Shown piece after piece: positions 17,644 to 26,283 of a DNA stretch of 64,000 nt. The stretch is taken from assembly GCA_018822845.1 (NCBI GenBank), contig JAHJJD010000044.1:32905-96904 (forward strand). The letters are read 5' to 3'. Each line of letters starts with the position of its first letter. Within the stretch, counting starts at the first letter, position 1. Both the position numbers and the translations under genes were made by a program. Source of the DNA: Gammaproteobacteria bacterium (GTDB taxonomy: Bacteria > Pseudomonadota > Gammaproteobacteria > Thiotrichales > Thiotrichaceae). The notes beneath the pieces are model-generated. The model ran no database searches. It saw only the letters and a list, made by a program, of their open reading frames with translations, and was not told the origin of the DNA.

Positions 17644-20600
17644 CGTGGTTTTGTTGCCTCCTCAATGATGGTTTCAATGAGCTCAAAAATTTTGGCGAAG
17701 TTGCTTACGTCAACATCGTTAAACTCTGGAGTTTCCTTTCGGATATTTTCTGCGAAATCGTTTTTACTTAAATCTGCTGGTGACTGTTCATTAGTTACCT
17801 TGTACCCAACGCGCCGCAAGGTTCTTCCTTGTGCATCTTTTCTGCTTAAATCATTGATAGAGTAGTAGTTTTCGATGGATATGCGATCTTCCGACTCAAT
17901 AAGTTGAGGGATGCGTGTAATGAATACGTTGTTGCCGTAGTAAACAAAGCCTCTGTCACTACTATTCTTGACTTTAAATTCATTATTTATTTTGTCTTCA
18001 TCTCGGTCAAAAATACAGATGATTAATCGGTTTTGTGGACTTTTAGAGAGTGCCTTGCAGTGATCTAGCATGTGTGCATAGCCCATATGCTCTTCCGTTT
18101 TGCTTAACTCAAGCTTTAGAGTGTTAAATAAACCCTTCTTTTGTAACTTTGGGAGTGCAGCCTCTAGGTGTTTCCAGTCTGTTTTTCCTTCAGTTAGGAT
18201 TAATGGCGAGAACTCTTTTTTAACGAGTGCATTATCTGGCTGATTGTTTACAGCACTTTCTTTAGTTGAGAAGTTTCGTGGAATCTGCTGTCGCGTTTCA
18301 AACCATTCATGAGAGTAGTATTTATGACGCTCCCGTAGTTTCAATGCACGTTCGGAGGTGTTGTATTCTTTTCCTTCATCCGTTGATAGCCATTTCAAAA
18401 ATCTAGGCCAATCTTCAATGCTGGAAAAATGCGTTATTATCTCTACAAAAAAATTTAAATTACTGGAGTTGTTATTTAATTCAGAAAAAGAATATTCTAT
18501 GATCTTTTTGAATCCATGGTTTGGATCGGATTCTGAGGTTTGCTTGGAAATTCCAACCAGTTCATCCTGTAACAGTTTCTCAGATGAAAATGGGTCGGTT
18601 TTTAATAAAAGCACGTCATTTACAAAGGTAAGTGATCTTATCTTATCATCAAGCTCATCCTTTTCTGATTTATAAGCGGGTTTAGATCTTCTAATAAAAT
18701 TGCCATGATCCTTATTAAGAGGTGCATTACTTAATGCGAACTTGCCAGAATTTAACAAGTCCAATATAATATATTCGCACTCTGCGTATGATAGCAATTT
18801 TGGCACAACATCACCCATTGCCTTTATTATTTTGTCTATTTCCTCGTTTAATTCTGATTGGCTGGTGTTGGGAATAATGTATCTGTGAGAAAAAAGTCCT
18901 GATACATTAATATTCAATATATCTCCAATTATCTTTGGAATGCATTTTATTTCGCCTATGGACTTTATTAGTAATGGGATTGCTTTCCTGCCCATCCTGG
19001 GGCTAATTAATTTAATAGAGTCAATAATGGTATTATAATAATCCTCCGGGGTTGCTGTTTCTGATTGGCTCCGCCGGTTAATTCTTTGGGGATAGGCTGT
19101 TACTTCTTCTGTTTCGTTATAATTTATAGCTAGTTCTATTAGAATAAATAATGAATCAACACTTCCGATAAAGCCTAATGCTATAATGTATGCAATCTGC
19201 TCTAAATAATCATTGCTGTTTTTCAAGTAACTTAAGACTTCTTTTTCAGCATGGCCGGGCGAAATCATTTGTAATGATTTCGCTGCCTCATGAAGAATAT
19301 CAGTGTATAATTTATAGTTACATTGAAAGCCTACCCCACGTCGTTTTGTAAAATGAACTTTGCGCGACCTCTTGCTGTAATAAATTATATTTAGCAATGG
19401 CTCTATAGCTTTTTCACTTCGAACTATTCCTAATATTTTTGTAGCCATGATTTGAATGGGGGATTTATTATCATTTAATAAAATAATCAAGTCATCTGAA
19501 ACTTTATTTGCACTAAAATTTCCAAGTGCCTCAATGGCCTTCAATTGAAAACAAAAAAAGCACTCATTATCAGCATTTTTGGCATTTATGATTTTAAGAA
19601 GAAATCCTCGATGTATATCTGATTTAGATTCTTTCACTATCCAGTTTAGATTGCTGTAAGATAATTCTTCCAGTATTGGTTGCATTGAGAATATTTCAAT
19701 AATGTGATCTATTTGTTCAAATCTCCATAGTGTAATCATAATATCTGTAATTACAGTGCCAGAAAGGTGATCGCAGTTTGTTTTTAGACAGTGAGTCAAA
19801 TAGTTATGCGATGATTCGCAATTAACGCTGATGATGGTATCAAAGCAACTCTGCCATGTATGATATTGAACTGTTTCTTGCCTAAGAATATTCACCATCT
19901 TTTCTACTGCGTACTTCGTCCCATTTGCAGCCATCAACTCAAGGTAAGTTTTTTTATTTTCTTTTTCCACGCGAGAATGAAAAATCTTAAAAAGATTTTT
20001 TTCATTCTCACCTTTACTCCTGCCTGAAAGCTTTGCGGCGAGAGTAATATCAACCTTTATGGCTAATTTTACAATACACCCTGCTTTTTCAGCATCTGAA
20101 ATAAAATCCATTAATATAAAAATGGATTCCGTCCACTTGATAGGATTCAAGAAATGAGCACATAACTGATCATCAGATCGAGAGTCCAAGTGCCGCAGCA
20201 ACCACTCGGCGGCATAGTATTCTTGGAAAAACTGATGTGAAAATTCAATCTTATTCTTTTCTGTAGCATGTTGCAGTAAATGTAGATTTAACGCATCATC
20301 TAGCCATTGTTTAACTCTTATTGGTGTGTCAGAGAGACCCCTTCCCCTGAAGCATTGTTCTAACCATCTCTCTGCATCAGTTCGTGTTACTTGTAACCAA
20401 AGATTTTTTCCATTTCCGCCAGCATCCATCATGAAAAATGCAAGTTCTTGTAATATTTCATCGCGGAAATCAAAGAACTTGCTATGCTGAGGAGTTACTG
20501 TGTCTTTAGGCTTGTGGTTTTCATACAAACCATGGGTAAATTGACGAAATAATTCACCTTGGTTGTGAGGTATATTCCCTGATGATTGATATGTAGTAGA

Positions 20601-21284
20601 TAACATATCTAGCAATAATGGTCTATCAGTAAGTTCTTTGATTCGACCACGTAGAGATTGTAGCATTCCAAATGCCAACTCATCGCCTAATCGCTTCTTG
20701 ATAAACTCTTTTACTTGGTCTTCTGCCAAAGGCAGCATGTAAAAGCGCACATCTATACCAAGATAAGTTTCTACTCCTAACTCCCTGCTGGTAAATATCA
20801 TTGGTATATGAGCAAAGTCTTTCCTCCAGTCATATAGTCCAGAACCGGATGGTAGCTCATTCAAACCGTCAAGTAATAACAAGAAATGATCTTCATCTAG
20901 TAAATCAGTAATATTTTCAGGGTTAACTCGATAGCGGGGTACACTAAGTGCTTTCGCCAATAATTGGTCAATCGTTGTATTTTCATCTAACCGCCTCAAC
21001 TCCAGTAAAACTGGAATTCGTTGATTAGTATTCTGTAAACATCTATCAGCTTCTTCCCGCAGTAGACGCTTGAGAGCAGTTGACTTTCCGGAGCCAGGTT
21101 TTCCTAATAACACTACATGCTTTTCTGCGTGTTCACGTAGAGCGGTTAACACATCACTACTTTCACGGTGATGGTTTCCGTTTTCTACCAACTCAACCTG
21201 TAGCGTGGAAATATAATTCTCTCCGCAAGTCTTAGCCTCCGGCTGATTTAAGACAAATTCTAGATACCGTTCACGATCAAACAA
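17640..21284 (-). CDS. NACHT STAND ATPase with HEAT-like repeats and C-terminal TOPRIM domain
   Basis: 1214-residue protein. A NACHT module spans about 50-250: Walker A GKPGSGKST (61-69), Walker B FLLLLDGLNEL (134-144), sensor FTSRE, and DRPLLLDMLS. A long helical middle with HEAT-like units (for example AIEALGNFSANKVSDDL) follows. The C-terminal ~190 residues look like a TOPRIM/OLD-type nuclease: ILTEGKTD with E1032, then FDRDED with D1093 and D1095. NACHT proteins of this kind act as NLR-like anti-phage sensors in bacteria; here the TOPRIM part would be the effector and the helical part the sensor (inference). Start is TTG at 21284 behind AGGAGGG, which is supplied by the terminal repeat. 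It overlaps dabA2 by 8 bp. Strong AT bias against the GC-rich operon indicates recent acquisition. Confidence 0.85.
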   Translation of the reverse strand: MFDRERYLEFVLNQPEAKTCGENYISTLQVELVENGNHHRESSDVLTALREHAEKHVVLLGKPGSGKSTALKRLLREEADRCLQNTNQRIPVLLELRRLDENTTIDQLLAKALSVPRYRVNPENITDLLDEDHFLLLLDGLNELPSGSGLYDWRKDFAHIPMIFTSRELGVETYLGIDVRFYMLPLAEDQVKEFIKKRLGDELAFGMLQSLRGRIKELTDRPLLLDMLSTTYQSSGNIPHNQGELFRQFTHGLYENHKPKDTVTPQHSKFFDFRDEILQELAFFMMDAGGNGKNLWLQVTRTDAERWLEQCFRGRGLSDTPIRVKQWLDDALNLHLLQHATEKNKIEFSHQFFQEYYAAEWLLRHLDSRSDDQLCAHFLNPIKWTESIFILMDFISDAEKAGCIVKLAIKVDITLAAKLSGRSKGENEKNLFKIFHSRVEKENKKTYLELMAANGTKYAVEKMVNILRQETVQYHTWQSCFDTIISVNCESSHNYLTHCLKTNCDHLSGTVITDIMITLWRFEQIDHIIEIFSMQPILEELSYSNLNWIVKESKSDIHRGFLLKIINAKNADNECFFCFQLKAIEALGNFSANKVSDDLIILLNDNKSPIQIMATKILGIVRSEKAIEPLLNIIYYSKRSRKVHFTKRRGVGFQCNYKLYTDILHEAAKSLQMISPGHAEKEVLSYLKNSNDYLEQIAYIIALGFIGSVDSLFILIELAINYNETEEVTAYPQRINRRSQSETATPEDYYNTIIDSIKLISPRMGRKAIPLLIKSIGEIKCIPKIIGDILNINVSGLFSHRYIIPNTSQSELNEEIDKIIKAMGDVVPKLLSYAECEYIILDLLNSGKFALSNAPLNKDHGNFIRRSKPAYKSEKDELDDKIRSLTFVNDVLLLKTDPFSSEKLLQDELVGISKQTSESDPNHGFKKIIEYSFSELNNNSSNLNFFVEIITHFSSIEDWPRFLKWLSTDEGKEYNTSERALKLRERHKYYSHEWFETRQQIPRNFSTKESAVNNQPDNALVKKEFSPLILTEGKTDWKHLEAALPKLQKKGLFNTLKLELSKTEEHMGYAHMLDHCKALSKSPQNRLIICIFDRDEDKINNEFKVKNSSDRGFVYYGNNVFITRIPQLIESEDRISIENYYSINDLSRKDAQGRTLRRVGYKVTNEQSPADLSKNDFAENIRKETPEFNDVDVSNFAKIFELIETIIEEATKPR

Positions 21285-24200
21285 GTGATTGACCCTCCTC
21301 TTGTCCCCCCTCTCCCCTTGAGGGAGAGGGGGTTAGGGGGTGAGGGGTAACGGCGTTAGCCGTCACCAACGCCGGTTCCAGATGCCCATAATCCCCCGCA
21401 TACCAGTCCACAGATCTTGCAACCAACGCCAATTCTTTCCGTTCCCCCTCCCAGCGCATAAACCCCTTTTCCGGCACAAACAAATCAATCGCCGCCGAAT
21501 CCGGGTCTTTCACCGCCACCACGATCCAGCCACCGCCGATCAGTTCCTGCAAGGGCGGCTGGCGTGCGTAAATTGCGCCGACCGTGGCGATTTTGGCTTC
21601 CACGATGACCAGCAGGCGCATTGGCTCGTGGATTTCGATCATCTGCGCAGGCAGACCGGTGCGCAGGTCGCTGAACACGCCCTCCATCACGCCGAACAGC
21701 CCGGTCAGGTTGTGGGTTACTTTCGTCCCCGCGCCGTAGCGCTCGTTGTTGACGGTGGAGAAATAGTATTCGAGGCTGATGCCCGCCCCCACAGGCCCCG
21801 CGTTCAGCAGAATGTTTTCGAGAATGCTGCCATCCGGGTCACGGGTGCAGTCGTAGGAAATCAGGAAACAGCGCCGGTCAAGGAAACTGCTGCGGGTTAC
21901 GGCACGCCGCCCGATCAGCGCGCAGGCGTTGGTGGCGTGGCCCAGTTCCGGACGCGGCTGGCTGTAGTCGAAAGCGCGCCCGGCAATGTGCGCCGCCGCC
22001 TTCGCCAGCGATGGATTGCGTGGGGCAGAAGCCAGCTTGCGGCAGCGTTCGTGGGCGGAATGGCGGGCAGCTTCGGCCAGTTCCGCCTGCAAGTTGTGCA
22101 GCCTGCCCCGCAAGCCAGTCGGCACCTTGTCAGTATCGAACCACGGAATCTGCTCGTCGCAGGTATCGTGTTCCGCCCCTACAAACCAGGTATCAGCGGG
22201 GATTGGCAAGCCTTGCTGCGCCAGCAATGCGCGTACTGCCGGGCGATTGGCCATCGAGGCAAACACCCGTGCGTTCGGCCCGCTGTGCCGCCCACTGCAC
22301 GCGCCGCATTCATACGCTGCTGCGTGCGGGTTGTTCTGGCTGGTGGAGCCATGCCCCATGATCACCACCAGCGGCGCAAACCCGTCAGTCAGCCCGATCA
22401 TGCGCAGGAAGCCGCCAACCTTGTCCGCCTGTTCCTGATCGGTAAAGCCCATCTGGTTGTGCTGGCTGGAACGTTCCGCATCGGGTTGCAGCGCGATGAA
22501 TTCGAGTTTGGTCGGAATCGGCAAATCGGTTTTCTGCCGCAGTTTGCTGACCCACTGGCCGAAACCCAGCGGCATGTAGGATTTGCCCAGCATGATGCCG
22601 AGGGAGAGCGGTGCGAGTGCCATCTGGCTGACCGTGCCGAGTACCAGATTGTGGCGGGTAACGTGGTTCAGCCCGGCGAAAAAGCGCTTGCGCCAGGTCA
22701 CGCGGCGTTCGTGCTCATGGCGCAGGGTGGCGGCTTCATCGGCGGGAACTTCGCGCACCAGATGTTCCGGGGTAACGGGCACGGGGCAAAGTTTGGTGAC
22801 GGTTTTGTCATCAAGTCCCTGCCAGTTCATCGGCAGGTTGAAAAAGGCCGCAGCACCCAGGGTTTCGACCTGCGGGTTGAGCTCTTCCAGATGGCGGCGA
22901 ATGCCTTCCTCACGGTCATCCATGCAGAACACCAATTGCGCCTCAGGACGCTGATCGCGCTTGCGCCATGCACCGCGCCCGTGGTTGCTGGCGATGGCAT
23001 TGAACACCTGTTCACGGTAATGGCGTTCGTAGGCTTGCAACCAGAGGAAACCGGCGTGCTCCTCATCCAGCGCTGCCAGACAGGTGAAAAGGGTGTCGAG
23101 TTGCCCGCGCTCCAGACTGCACACAGTGGTGGCGTCCATCCCCAGATGCTGCGCCAGCAGGAACAGCCGCCAGCCATGGTCATAGACGTACCCCTCACCC
23201 CCCAACCCCCTCTCCCTCAAGGGGAGAGGGGGAGCAAGAAAAGATTCTCTTAGCCCCTCTCCCCTTGAGGGAGAGGGGTTGGGGTGAGGGGTAAATACTT
23301 GATTCCATGTCCAGATCTGGTGGGCAAGCTCTTCCCAATGCTGGTCTTCGTACACACGCGGGCGGCTGTGGCGGATCAGTTGTTGCGCCGGGGTCAGCAG
23401 GTATTCCGGCAGGCGGCGGTTGAAGGTGTAGTAGCGCACCAGAAATTCTTCCGGATGGCGGCGGAAGCGCCCGCGAATGTCGCCGAGATTGGCTTCCATC
23501 AGCCAGATTTTACGGCACAGGCGGCGCGCGAACAGGTGTTCCATGCTCAGCCGTACAGCGAGGTAATCAAGCATGTCGGCTTTGGGGGCTGCCTCGCCTA
23601 CATATCCGGGGTGCAGATGCCGCCACAGGAACATGCCTGACCAGCCGGGCAGTTCCAGCGCCAGTCGCTCCAGATAGGCGTCGCGGTGTTCGGTGGGAAT
23701 GCCGATGCGTTGCAGTTCGGCGATGATGGTTTGCTGTGGGTCGGTGGGCAGGGAGTTGAGGTGTTCCACCCAGTCCGGCAACCCTTCCAGCACTGGCGTC
23801 AGGTCAGTTTCGCTGGTGGCACGCCACGCATCAAAAAAGCCGGGAGCCACTGCGCCGCCATGCCAGGCTGCCATGCCCTGATCCAGCCAGGATGATGTCT
23901 GCCGCAACAGCAGGGGGCGGATGTCATGCAGGATGTCTTCGCCGGTCAGTGCCAGCAGCAGGCCGCGCAGGGTCAGTTCCTTGCCAACCTTGTGGGTCAG
24001 CTCCAGCAACTGCGTGTGGCTGTCATGCTTTACCTGTTGGTGGATATTGGCCGGTTCATCCAGTTGGGTGGCAAACACGCGGGCGGCGCGTTCCGGGGAA
24101 AAGTTAAACAGCTCTTCAGAATGCAGCAGGTAATGGTCGAGTTGTAGCGCCTGCATGCAAGCTGCCCACAGTTCGCCGTGCGTTTCCAGTGCGTGGTTTT

Positions 24201-24615
24201 CTTCCACCTGCCAGACAAACTGGCTGGGGCTGATCGGCTTGATCGGGTAACTCATGGCGATGCGGTAAATGTCGCCGCGTGTTACCTCGCCTCCGGCATG
24301 GGTGAAGACAGGGGCACGGCTGTCCAGACTGGCGTCTTCTTCCAGCACCGCCTGCAAGTCATCTGCTGTAATGCGGCCACGCTGGAATTGTTCGCGGAAT
24401 TTTTCCACCGGCCAGTAACCGCTGGAACCGGTAATGTCATGTGCGACTTTCAGCGCTGCGGGGAATGGTAAATGCTGGAAGCCATGCAGGGTATTGTGAT
24501 GCACGAAATCACGCAGGGGCGCTTGCCCCGGCAGCACATGTTCCAGGTGTTCCAGCAAATGCCCGAAACTGTGGGAACCATCATGCTGGCCAGCGTGACC
24601 CTGTGCCCGGCTCAC
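21277..24615 (-). CDS. dabA: DabA2: DUF2309 inorganic-carbon uptake protein with repeat insertions
   Basis: Second DUF2309 protein (1112 residues), partner of DabB2. Zinc-ligand candidates are intact: C564 and D566 in FCMDDRE, H755 in IMGHGS, C770 in CGACSGR. The start is the GTG at 24615, overlapping the nuoM-like A stop by 4 bp with GGAGGA 8 bases upstream; open frame further upstream to 24900 is a shadow of nuoM-like A. Two departures from DabA1: about residues 442-476 are encoded by an inverted pair of dispersed repeats, inserted where DabA1 has LAPESVIPVGSDIY; and the C-terminus after LVTANAV is repeat-encoded (TPHPLTPSPSRGEG...), replacing a tail like TPEAQHA. Since all known active-site motifs lie outside these places, the protein may still work. 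Confidence 0.9.
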   Translation of the reverse strand: MSRAQGHAGQHDGSHSFGHLLEHLEHVLPGQAPLRDFVHHNTLHGFQHLPFPAALKVAHDITGSSGYWPVEKFREQFQRGRITADDLQAVLEEDASLDSRAPVFTHAGGEVTRGDIYRIAMSYPIKPISPSQFVWQVEENHALETHGELWAACMQALQLDHYLLHSEELFNFSPERAARVFATQLDEPANIHQQVKHDSHTQLLELTHKVGKELTLRGLLLALTGEDILHDIRPLLLRQTSSWLDQGMAAWHGGAVAPGFFDAWRATSETDLTPVLEGLPDWVEHLNSLPTDPQQTIIAELQRIGIPTEHRDAYLERLALELPGWSGMFLWRHLHPGYVGEAAPKADMLDYLAVRLSMEHLFARRLCRKIWLMEANLGDIRGRFRRHPEEFLVRYYTFNRRLPEYLLTPAQQLIRHSRPRVYEDQHWEELAHQIWTWNQVFTPHPNPSPSRGEGLRESFLAPPLPLRERGLGGEGYVYDHGWRLFLLAQHLGMDATTVCSLERGQLDTLFTCLAALDEEHAGFLWLQAYERHYREQVFNAIASNHGRGAWRKRDQRPEAQLVFCMDDREEGIRRHLEELNPQVETLGAAAFFNLPMNWQGLDDKTVTKLCPVPVTPEHLVREVPADEAATLRHEHERRVTWRKRFFAGLNHVTRHNLVLGTVSQMALAPLSLGIMLGKSYMPLGFGQWVSKLRQKTDLPIPTKLEFIALQPDAERSSQHNQMGFTDQEQADKVGGFLRMIGLTDGFAPLVVIMGHGSTSQNNPHAAAYECGACSGRHSGPNARVFASMANRPAVRALLAQQGLPIPADTWFVGAEHDTCDEQIPWFDTDKVPTGLRGRLHNLQAELAEAARHSAHERCRKLASAPRNPSLAKAAAHIAGRAFDYSQPRPELGHATNACALIGRRAVTRSSFLDRRCFLISYDCTRDPDGSILENILLNAGPVGAGISLEYYFSTVNNERYGAGTKVTHNLTGLFGVMEGVFSDLRTGLPAQMIEIHEPMRLLVIVEAKIATVGAIYARQPPLQELIGGGWIVVAVKDPDSAAIDLFVPEKGFMRWEGERKELALVARSVDWYAGDYGHLEPALVTANAVTPHPLTPSPSRGEGGQEEGQSLV
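21292..21350. repeat. Right terminal inverted repeat of the NACHT/DUF559 element
   Basis: ACCCTCCTCTTGTCCCC, then the palindrome CCCCTTGAGGG, then GGGTGAGGGGTAA; the inverse of 17151-17205. Read on the minus strand it encodes the new C-terminus of DabA2 and provides the AGGAGGG in front of the NACHT gene. Confidence 0.85.
23189..23293. mobile_element. 105-bp MITE-like inverted repeat pair inside dabA2
   Basis: Two copies of the 17151-type repeat face each other: TACCCCTCACCCC... at 23189 and ...GGTGAGGGGTA ending at 23293, each with the CCCTCAAGGGG-type core. The length is exactly 35 codons and it contains no stop in the dabA2 frame, so the gene remains open. No convincing target duplication was seen next to it. 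Confidence 0.85.
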
Positions 24616-26111
24616 TGCATGATTCCTCCTGACAGTTGTGCCATGGAGCCAGCCGTGAACTGGCTGATCAGGTGCTGTACGGAAACATCCATCATGTCCA
24701 GCAGTGGCGTGGGGTAGAAGCCCAGCAGCATGGTGCCTGCGATCAGGCTGCCTGCCGCCACCATTTCCAGCGGATGCAGGTCGTCCACTTTCTCCATGTC
24801 CAGCCGTACCGGGCCGGTGTAAAGATGCTTGACCGTGCGGATACTGTAGGCCGCCGTTACCAGCACGCCCAGCGACAGCAACACAATCATCCATCCCCAA
24901 GTGCTGAAACCGCCGATCAGCACATGCAGTTCCGCCACGAAACCGGCGGTACTCGGCAGCCCCACCCCACCGACGAAGGCCAGAATAATCAGGAAGGCGA
25001 AACGCGGCGTCACCTTGATCAGTGAACCGTAGTCGTTGATGTCGCGGGTATGGGTGCGCTCATACAGCAGGCCAATCAGCATGAAAGTCGCACCTGCCAC
25101 CAGACCGTGCGCCACCATCTGGTACACCGCGCCGGTCATGCCGTACACGTTCAGGGTGGAAATGCCGATCAGCACCACCCCCATGTGACTGACGGAGGAA
25201 TAGGCGATCATCTTTTTCATGTCACTTTGTCGCCAAGCCAGCAACCCACCGTACAGCAAGCCAATGACCCCCAGCGTGAACAGCACGCCCTGCATGGCCA
25301 CTGCCGCCGCAGGCAGGATTTCGATCACGCGCAACAGGCCATATGAACCCATTTTCAGCAGGATGCCGGACAGCAGGATGCTCACCGGGCTGGGTGCTTC
25401 CACATGCGCCAGTGGCAGCCAGCCGTGCAGGGGGAACAGCGGCATTTTCACCCCCAGGCCGATCAGCATGCCGACGAAGATCAGCACCTGTTCCGTTGCC
25501 CCCAGATGCTTTGCGCCTTCTGCCATCGCCGCGAAGGTAAAGGAATGGGAAGGGGTGGCGTCAAACAGCACCAGCAACGCCAGCAGCATGAAAATGGAAC
25601 CGCCCATGGTGTACAGCACGAAATTCAGCGCTGCCGTTTGCCGGTTTTTGCCGCCCCAGCGGTCGATCAGGAAGAACAGTGGAATCAGCACCAGTTCCCA
25701 GAACACGTAGAACAAGCCCCAGTCCTGCGCCACGAACACGCCCATGGTGGCCGCTTCCAGCAACAACATCAGCAGGTAATAGCCTTTGACGTGATGCGTA
25801 ATCATGTGCGAAGCCAGCAGCGCCATCAGCACCAGCAAGGTAGTCAGCAGCACCAGCGGGAAGGCAAGGCCATCCACCCCGAGGGAAAAGGATGTGCCGA
25901 GTTGTTCGTTCCAGACAATGCTGGTGTTCAACTGGATGGCAGCGCTGGAAAAATCGACCTGGGTCGCAAGCCCGGTGGCATAAACCAGGGTTAATACCGC
26001 CACCAGAATGGCAGTGTTGCGTATCAGGGAAACACGTTCAGGGGGCAGCAACGCTACCACCAAAGCACCCAGGACGGGCACAAGCAAGAGCAGGATTAAA
26101 GGATGATCCAT
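24612..26111 (-). CDS. NuoM-like membrane subunit A, first gene of the DAB operon
   Basis: 499-residue polytopic protein of the NuoM/Mrp antiporter family with the canonical FYVFWELVLIPLFFLI helix (conserved Glu) and LGVKMPLFPLHGWLP (conserved Lys), plus SVSHMGVVLIGI. It opens the seven-gene DAB operon and overlaps dabA2 by 4 bp (GTGA), so it is probably made in step with it. No other complex I genes accompany it, so a place in a DAB-type carbon-uptake machine is inferred rather than shown. The ~170 bp upstream of 26111 should hold the operon promoter; no regulator gene is adjacent and no operator was assigned. Confidence 0.85.
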   Translation of the reverse strand: MDHPLILLLLVPVLGALVVALLPPERVSLIRNTAILVAVLTLVYATGLATQVDFSSAAIQLNTSIVWNEQLGTSFSLGVDGLAFPLVLLTTLLVLMALLASHMITHHVKGYYLLMLLLEAATMGVFVAQDWGLFYVFWELVLIPLFFLIDRWGGKNRQTAALNFVLYTMGGSIFMLLALLVLFDATPSHSFTFAAMAEGAKHLGATEQVLIFVGMLIGLGVKMPLFPLHGWLPLAHVEAPSPVSILLSGILLKMGSYGLLRVIEILPAAAVAMQGVLFTLGVIGLLYGGLLAWRQSDMKKMIAYSSVSHMGVVLIGISTLNVYGMTGAVYQMVAHGLVAGATFMLIGLLYERTHTRDINDYGSLIKVTPRFAFLIILAFVGGVGLPSTAGFVAELHVLIGGFSTWGWMIVLLSLGVLVTAAYSIRTVKHLYTGPVRLDMEKVDDLHPLEMVAAGSLIAGTMLLGFYPTPLLDMMDVSVQHLISQFTAGSMAQLSGGIMQ

Positions 26112-26283
26112 ACGATCCAGTACGCCTTATTCTGATTTGGCTGGAAAAAGGTAATCAGCCGATATTACAAGCATCCGTATGGAATTAACAGGCTACATCC
26201 CCATTGGATAGGATAATCAGTCATGGCCTGTACTTGCCCAAATATAAATACAGGGGCGTCCACACCCGTTTCCTCAAGCGGCC

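Larger units (their letters stand above)
17151..21350. mobile_element. 4.2-kb inverted-repeat-bounded element in the DAB operon
   Basis: Segment between two ~55-bp inverted repeats, inserted at the 3' end of dabA2. Cargo: a NACHT-HEAT-TOPRIM gene and a DUF559 gene, both on the minus strand like the operon. CGGCGT flanks both ends and could be a target duplication, but plain excision would leave dabA2 one frame away from its TPEAQHA-TGA end, so the exact borders or later small indels remain open. The interior NACHT gene is far richer in A+T than its neighbours. No transposase, integrase or recombinase is present; the DUF559 protein is the only candidate mobility enzyme. Confidence 0.75.

Noticed and set aside
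21340..23253. 637-codon open frame on the plus strand across dabA2
   Set aside because: It is antisense to dabA2, which shows the conserved zinc-site motifs; it also runs through the repeat unit and has no homology I can see.
17151..23293. CRISPR-like array made of the CCCTCAAGGGG repeats
   Set aside because: Copies are few, irregularly spaced and in both orientations, and no cas gene is present; they are terminal or dispersed repeats.
23180..23300. Target-site duplication around the 105-bp unit in dabA2
   Set aside because: The bases next to the two ends (AGACG and AATAC) do not match, so no duplication can be claimed.
24616..24900. N-terminal extension of dabA2
   Set aside because: It is an out-of-frame reading of nuoM-like A with Gly/His-rich low-quality sequence; the GTG at 24615 has a good ribosome-binding site.
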